Source: Spirosoma oryzicola
GTDB taxonomy: Bacteria > Bacteroidota > Bacteroidia > Cytophagales > Spirosomataceae
DNA: 64,000 nt
NCBI RefSeq assembly: GCF_021233055.1
Contig: NZ_CP089538.1
Coordinates: 3,302,501-3,366,500 of the forward strand
Direction: 5' to 3'
Below the pieces are notes generated by a model. It did no database searches. It saw only the letters and a list, made by a program, of their open reading frames with translations, and was not told where the DNA came from. Position 1 is the first letter of the stretch. Each line of letters opens with the position of its first letter. Both the position numbers and the translations under genes were made by a program. Of this stretch, positions 59,860-64,000 are shown in pieces.

Positions 59860-60921
59860 TTACTTTAAAATTGGCTCCAGAGCCGCCCGGTTTTCGTTGA
59901 GCCACGCGTGAATGTCGGCTACAATCTCGCGGATACCAAGTTGCGGTTTCCAACCCGTGAGGTTCGTTACCTTCGTGTTATCAGTGATGTAAAGCCGGAT
60001 ATCAGCCGCCCGGTTTTCGGCAACTTCTTTAATCGGGATCGTTTTTCCGGTCACCTCCTGACAGATTTCGGTTAGTTCCTGCAACGACGCGCTGCTTTCG
60101 ACACCACCACCCGCATTCAGGATTTCACCGTTTACTTTATCCAGGTTATGCAATTCCCAGTCGATCAGGCGATACAGATCATCGATGTGGAGCATATCGC
60201 GGGTTTGTTTACCCGTACCGCCGTAGCCGATGTACGCCAGTTGCTGCTCGAAGTAATGTTTGGCGATCCAAAGTACCATCACACCCTGATCCACCTTGCC
60301 CATTTGCCAAGGGCCGGTTAGTACGCCACAGCGATTGATGACCGTTTTCAGGCCATAAAATTCGTTGTATTCCTGAATCAGCAACTCCGACGCCAGCTTG
60401 GTTGTGCCGTACAGCGACCGAGCCCCGTCCAGCGGAAAGTTTTCGGCGATGCCGCGTGATGATACGCCAGCAACCGGCTGATCATCCGTCAGCACAAACC
60501 GGGTGTCGGCTTCATCGAAGTTCAGCGTTTCGATGGTTTTGATCGGATAAACGCGACTCGTTGACAGAAAAACAAAATTGGCTTTGTGCTTGAGCGCGTA
60601 GTTCAGGCAGTTGACCGTACCAAACAGGTTCGTGTTGATGAGGTAGTCCGGCGTTCCATCCAGACCTGCCAGTACCGACGGTTCTGCCGAAGCTTCAATA
60701 ACGGTATCCACCGCAGGTAGTGAATCAAAATCTTCTTTGCTACGAATGTCACCGTGGATAAACTCGATTCCGGCTGCTTTCAACCGCGCCAGACTCAGTT
60801 CCGAACCACGCCGTTTCAGGTTATCGAGAGCAAAAATCTGATAATCAGGGTAATTTTTCTTGAGTGCAATGCCCAGTGATGAGCCAACAAAGCCGGCCCC
60901 GCCGGTGATGAGAATTTTCAT
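59860..60921 (-). CDS. NAD-dependent sugar epimerase/dehydratase, CDP-paratose epimerase-like
   Basis: A 353-residue extended SDR. GGAGFVGSSLGIAL is the NAD site and the catalytic Tyr/Lys lie in SLYGTTKLASELLIQEYNEF. GVLTGPWQMGKVDQGVMVLW and YIGYGGTGKQTRDMLHIDDL are closest, from memory, to CDP-paratose 2-epimerases. It would build a sugar for surface polysaccharide; no glycosyltransferases are near. Confidence 0.75.
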   Translation of the reverse strand: MKILITGGAGFVGSSLGIALKKNYPDYQIFALDNLKRRGSELSLARLKAAGIEFIHGDIRSKEDFDSLPAVDTVIEASAEPSVLAGLDGTPDYLINTNLFGTVNCLNYALKHKANFVFLSTSRVYPIKTIETLNFDEADTRFVLTDDQPVAGVSSRGIAENFPLDGARSLYGTTKLASELLIQEYNEFYGLKTVINRCGVLTGPWQMGKVDQGVMVLWIAKHYFEQQLAYIGYGGTGKQTRDMLHIDDLYRLIDWELHNLDKVNGEILNAGGGVESSASLQELTEICQEVTGKTIPIKEVAENRAADIRLYITDNTKVTNLTGWKPQLGIREIVADIHAWLNENRAALEPILK

Positions 60922-61012
60922 AATCTACTGTTTATCGGTTTACCGTTCACGACGTTCGGGTGCCTCTATACGACTTTACGGATGGCCACGCAACAAGTCA
61001 TGAACTGTAAAC

Positions 61013-62965
61013 TTAGGATGCGATTCGTTTGAGTTTGACGTTTTCGACCGGACGAATGACCAACGGTACCTTTTCAATTTTTACCGAGCTACTATCGAGA
61101 CCAAACCAGCGGTCTTCTGACGTGGTAAAGCCTTTTATGTTGAAGTACAGGTTCATAATAAACCGCTCCCGAAACGGCAGTTCGTTTTCAAAGGAAAGGA
61201 ATTTTTCCAGCACGACAAACCGGAAGTCGCCAATAACGTTCTGGCCCCGGAGCGATTCGTACCGGCTGGTGATGTCCACTTCCTTGTTTTTCACCATGTC
61301 CTCGATAACCTTCCGAAAGAACAGGTTGATACGCTGCTCGACCCGGAATCCGAGTTTAAACGTCACTTTGTAAGCGTCATCGGGCGCGATGGTGTTTACT
61401 TTGTATTCCATCGTGTACGGATCGTCGGTGGTATCGACGTGGACAAACCAGTAAATATCAGCACGCTTGGGCCGTTTCTGGAAAATAGAATAAATAATCT
61501 TGGATTCGATCTCCGATTGACGGGCCGCGTTGCTCATAAAGACCAGGTGCGTCGCGTATTTAGGAATACTGATATCGCGGCTAAGCTCTTTGATAGCCTG
61601 TACGTAGTGATCAATTCGGACGTATTCCGTCAGTCGAAGTTTGATCTGGAACGCCTGTAGCCAGATGTACATTACACTGGCAATGGCGAGGCCAATCAAC
61701 AGCGACACCCAGCCACCATGCGGGAATTTGATCAGGTTAGCGACCAGGAATGATCCTTCGATACCCAGATAAACGGTCAGGAAAAGCACAACGCCCCAGG
61801 CCTGGTACTTCTTTGTGTACAGGTAATACGACATCAGCAGTGTCGTCATCAGCATCGTCAGTGTAATGGCCAGCCCGTAAGCCGCTTCCATGTTTGACGA
61901 CTCGCGGAAATACAGCACAACCCCAACGCAACCAGCCCACAGCAAGAGATTGACGCTTGGTACATAAAGCTGCCCTTTTTGAACGCTTGGGTAACGCAGC
62001 CGGACTTTCGGCCAGAAGTTCAGCCGGATGGCTTCACTGATCAGCGTAAACGAACCACTGATAAGCGCCTGGCTGGCAATAACCGTTGCGGCTGTAGCGA
62101 TGACGATACCAATAGTCAGGAACCAGGGCGGCATCACTTCGTAAAAAGGAATACGATCTTTCAGCACTTGCCCTTCCTGGCTGATCAACCAGGCACCCTG
62201 CCCAAAATAATTCAGAATCAGGCACGTTTTGACAAAAATCCAGCTAACCCGGATATTGGCGCGTCCGCAGTGACCCATATCGGAATACAGTGCTTCAGCC
62301 CCCGTCGTACAGAGGAATACGGAACCCAGCAACCAAAAGCCACCCGGATATTCAGACAAAAGCCACCAGGCGTAGTAAGGGTTGAGCGCTGCCAGAATAC
62401 CGGGTGCCTGCGCAACCTGAACCAGCCCGAGTGTTCCCAGCATCACAAACCAGACCAGCATGATCGGGCCAAACGCCGTACCGACAACGCTTGTTCCAAA
62501 CGCCTGAATCAGAAACAAAACCGTCAGAATCGCGATAACAATCTTGACAATCAGTTCTTCCGTTATATCGGGATACAGCAGCCGAAGCCCTTCTACGGCT
62601 GACGACACCGATATGGGCGGGGTAATGATCCCATCGGCAAGCAGGGCCGAACCACCAATGATAGCGGGCAGCGTTAGCCAGCGAGCGTGCCGCCGAACCA
62701 AGGCGTATAACGCAAAAATTCCTCCTTCACCCCGGTTATCAGCTCGTAGAATTAAGATTACATACTTAACGGTTGTTTGTAAAGTGAGTGTCCAGAATAC
62801 GCAGGAAAGAGCCCCCCGAACGACGTCGGCCTGAATGACATTTCCCGCTCCAATAATGGCTCTTAACGTGTACAACGGTGATGTGCCAATGTCACCGTAA
62901 ATAATTCCCATTGCTACCAGCAAACCGGCAGCCGAGACAGTGTCTAAATGCTTCTTATCTTCCAT
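61013..62965 (-). CDS. kup: Potassium uptake protein Kup
   Basis: A 650-residue potassium/proton symporter of the KUP/HAK family with 12 helices in the first 460 residues: GIIYGDIGTSPLYTLRAIIG, ADNRGEGGIFALYALVRR, LLADGIITPPISVSSAVEG, CTTGAEALYSDMGHCGRANI. The rest is a cytoplasmic domain. Length typical for Bacteroidota. Confidence 0.94.
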   Translation of the reverse strand: MEDKKHLDTVSAAGLLVAMGIIYGDIGTSPLYTLRAIIGAGNVIQADVVRGALSCVFWTLTLQTTVKYVILILRADNRGEGGIFALYALVRRHARWLTLPAIIGGSALLADGIITPPISVSSAVEGLRLLYPDITEELIVKIVIAILTVLFLIQAFGTSVVGTAFGPIMLVWFVMLGTLGLVQVAQAPGILAALNPYYAWWLLSEYPGGFWLLGSVFLCTTGAEALYSDMGHCGRANIRVSWIFVKTCLILNYFGQGAWLISQEGQVLKDRIPFYEVMPPWFLTIGIVIATAATVIASQALISGSFTLISEAIRLNFWPKVRLRYPSVQKGQLYVPSVNLLLWAGCVGVVLYFRESSNMEAAYGLAITLTMLMTTLLMSYYLYTKKYQAWGVVLFLTVYLGIEGSFLVANLIKFPHGGWVSLLIGLAIASVMYIWLQAFQIKLRLTEYVRIDHYVQAIKELSRDISIPKYATHLVFMSNAARQSEIESKIIYSIFQKRPKRADIYWFVHVDTTDDPYTMEYKVNTIAPDDAYKVTFKLGFRVEQRINLFFRKVIEDMVKNKEVDITSRYESLRGQNVIGDFRFVVLEKFLSFENELPFRERFIMNLYFNIKGFTTSEDRWFGLDSSSVKIEKVPLVIRPVENVKLKRIAS

Positions 62966-63011
62966 AAGATCGGCTTTCGCCTGGTCATTTTACGAGCGGG
63001 TCAAAACGGGG

Positions 63012-63040
63012 CAAAGATAGCCGTTGTTTAGATTCATCAA
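63012..63040 (-). promoter_or_regulatory. kup promoter
   Basis: Minus strand TTG (63038-63040), 18 bases, TATCTTTG (63012-63019); exact -7 element, spacing one short of usual. Leader about 42 bases. Confidence 0.5.
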
Positions 63041-63074
63041 CGCTGGTTGATCGGAAAGTTGCTAATTTGTTCGA

Positions 63075-63107
63075 TTGGCGTAAAGCTAACTGTTAAGTTA
63101 TTGTTTG
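63075..63107 (+). promoter_or_regulatory. Possible promoter of a short transcript
   Basis: TTG at 63075-63077, 21 bases, TATTGTTTG at 63099-63107, one base longer than TAnnTTTG. A transcript from here to the terminator would be about 235 bases. Confidence 0.3.
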
Positions 63108-63151
63108 AGTTTAAACTATATCAGCGCTGGCAACCCATAAACCCCTTGTTC

Positions 63152-63295
63152 ATGCCCCTTTTCCAAGCTAGTTCAACGCACTACCGATACACTAGTCTAC
63201 CAAAGCAGCATACAAAAAGTAGCCTTTCGATAAATCCAAAAAACACACTTTTCCGTATGTATGGAATCCCCATTTACACAATAGGTTTTGTTTAA
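63152..63295 (+). CDS. Possible 47-residue protein, weakly supported
   Basis: An ATG-started frame ending 16 bases before a strong terminator and about 40 bases after a possible promoter. The peptide (start MPLFQASSTHYRYTSLPK, end MYGIPIYTIGFV) has a basic Ser/Thr-rich body and a hydrophobic C-terminus, with no known family. It may be chance; the transcript could equally be a non-coding RNA. Confidence 0.2.
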   Translation: MPLFQASSTHYRYTSLPKQHTKSSLSINPKNTLFRMYGIPIYTIGFV

Positions 63296-63311
63296 TTAGG
63301 TGTGTTTGAGC

Positions 63312-63347
63312 AGACGATTCGTTCCATGAGCGAATCGTCTCTTTTTT
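63312..63347 (+). terminator. Rho-independent terminator without obvious gene
   Basis: AGACGATTCG (63312-63321) pairs with CGAATCGTCT (63331-63340), nine-base loop, followed by C and six T. Upstream on this strand lies no established gene. Confidence 0.75.
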
Positions 63348-63608
63348 AACTCGTTACGCAATCAATTGCTAGTCGACACTACCTATCGTCCCGTCATCCG
63401 ATCAACGTCTCCGTATCCACCAATAGCTTCTATACAATCAGCACAAAGCGCTATCATACTCTTTCAAATCAGTTGATGTGAAGCGCCACGATGCCAAAAA
63501 ATTGATAAATAGAGTTTAACTGGCTTTAAAGTAATATTTTTCTTTATATTGTTACTCGGAAGTGAAGATGATAAATCCAAACGAAGCTAAAAATCGTATA
63601 CCATACAT

Positions 63609-63695
63609 TCAGGGCTTTCGCAGTCGGTTGTACGACGTTTCTTTGTGACGCAAGAAGTAAGCGTGGTACAGCCGCTGCGAAAGCCCTGATCTTTT
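63609..63695 (+). ncRNA. Long hairpin with T run, possible small RNA 3' end
   Basis: TCAGGGCTTTCGCAG (63609-63623) pairs perfectly with 63675-63689; after a one-base bulge nine further pairs form (63625-63633 with 63666-63674, one G-T). The loop of about 32 bases can pair further (TTCTT/AAGAA). The sequence TCTTTTTT follows. Such a long structure is more than a normal terminator, but the type of RNA cannot be named and no promoter is certain. Confidence 0.35.
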
Positions 63696-63781
63696 TTGCT
63701 CATCAGCTAAATCGCTCCCAAAAAATACCAGTCATCAATTCGTCATTTGCTGGCTCCATCGAACGATCATTCACCGCTGCG

Positions 63782-64000
63782 CTAGGATACAGGCGGCTGG
63801 TTCCTCCGAAAAAGTACTTTTCGCATCAATACGACGACCAGCAAGCCAAAAAATAATGGAATAAATAGCCGGCCGTAGGAAGGCAAAAAAGCAACGGACA
63901 TAAAATCGTTTAGTGACTCATTGTAAATAGCCCCCAGTGAGTCGTTGGGTTTGAGTTGCCTAAAATCATCCTCGCTGAAATGATTTTTTTGAGCATTCGG
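63782..64000 (-). CDS. C-terminal end of a membrane protein, cut by the window
   Basis: Reading the minus strand from the window edge gives 72 residues without a stop, ending in TAG at 63782-63784. The peptide has a polar part (KNHFSEDDFRQLKPNDSLGA) and, near the end, one strong membrane helix (RLFIPLFFGLLVVVLMRK) followed by basic residues, the usual positive-inside end. The start and the larger part lie beyond the window; family unknown. Confidence 0.5.
   Translation of the reverse strand, partial: PNAQKNHFSEDDFRQLKPNDSLGAIYNESLNDFMSVAFLPSYGRLFIPLFFGLLVVVLMRKVLFRRNQPPVS

Larger units (their letters stand above)
62966..63781. other. Gene-poor stretch with two hairpin-T signals
   Basis: About 815 bases without a recognised gene. 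It holds the kup promoter, a possible plus-strand promoter at 63075-63107, a weak short frame (63152-63295), a terminator at 63312-63347 and a long hairpin with T run at 63609-63695. Candidate small RNA or small peptide region. Confidence 0.45.

Noticed and set aside
63047..63151. Upstream part of a TTG-started 82-residue frame near kup
   Set aside because: It crosses the possible promoter at 63075-63107; only the ATG-started last 47 residues are kept, and weakly.
63609..63689. Insertion-sequence end or integron attC site
   Set aside because: No transposase or integrase nearby, no flanking target duplication, and the T run fits a transcript end better.
1..64000. Prophage, CRISPR, transposon or genomic island
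   Set aside because: No integrase, transposase, phage structural gene, cas gene or spaced direct repeats were seen; gene content is housekeeping and envelope functions.

Overview
The window is an ordinary-looking chromosomal segment of a Bacteroidota bacterium, most likely of the order Cytophagales and plausibly Spirosoma or a close relative. This rests on a type IX secretion sorting domain, a PorD/DUF4835 protein, a Rho factor with a very long disordered insertion, a TonB receptor paired with a lipoprotein, promoters of the form TTG-N19-21-TAnnTTTG, and few Shine-Dalgarno sequences. The genus is an inference. I see no insertion sequence, prophage, CRISPR array, rRNA or tRNA.

Layout. 1-9.3 kb: the tail of an OstA-like envelope gene, a T9SS cargo protein, then bamD-rpoZ-coaBC-porD-recN, and a lipoprotein/SCO/cytochrome c operon for respiratory copper handling. 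8.7-11.4 kb (minus strand): coaX, an outer-membrane protein and lptC. 11.5-14.4 kb: rho with a promoter about 340 bases upstream of its start codon and a 52-base palindrome behind it. 14.4-24 kb: a fatty-acid hydroxylase family enzyme, a barrel-like protein, an Asp-box propeller protein, a WYL-regulator operon (GyrI-like, DUF3224, VOC), an acyl-CoA dehydrogenase, a COG2509 flavoprotein and a CoA-type Nudix hydrolase. 24-32 kb: a two-gene RND efflux pump, an SGNH-like protein, and an ECF sigma factor overlapping a long protein that combines a cytoplasmic anti-sigma-like segment, one membrane helix, a disordered linker and a C-terminal outer-membrane barrel. 32-45 kb (mostly minus): sorbosone dehydrogenase-like lipoprotein, Amt plus porin, ferredoxin divergent from an acyl-CoA reductase, recG, DUF5723, Nfu, L21/L27 and a thioesterase. 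45-49 kb: ComA-like phosphosulfolactate synthase, DedA, aroE, a monooxygenase-like protein and nagA. 49-63 kb: an exported TPR-Ppx/GppA-like protein, a TonB receptor with lipoprotein, ribD, prmC, a MoxR ATPase, membrane-anchored MsrB, carboxylesterase, a sugar epimerase and kup. 63-64 kb: an almost gene-free stretch with two strong plus-strand hairpin-T signals and, at the edge, the C-terminus of a minus-strand membrane protein.

Themes. Envelope building and secretion recur (OstA-like, LptC, BamD, PorD, T9SS cargo, several barrels). Coenzyme A biosynthesis appears twice (coaBC and coaX). The most interesting items are the sigma/anti-sigma-barrel pair at 29.8-32 kb, the exported Ppx-like protein at 49-50.4 kb, the Rho leader and disordered insertion, the CoaBC active-site substitutions, near-leaderless promoters, and the candidate small transcripts at 63.1-63.7 kb. 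All starts were chosen by reading; where an ATG lies just inside a longer frame opened by GTG or TTG, I preferred the ATG that gives a sensible signal peptide or domain start.
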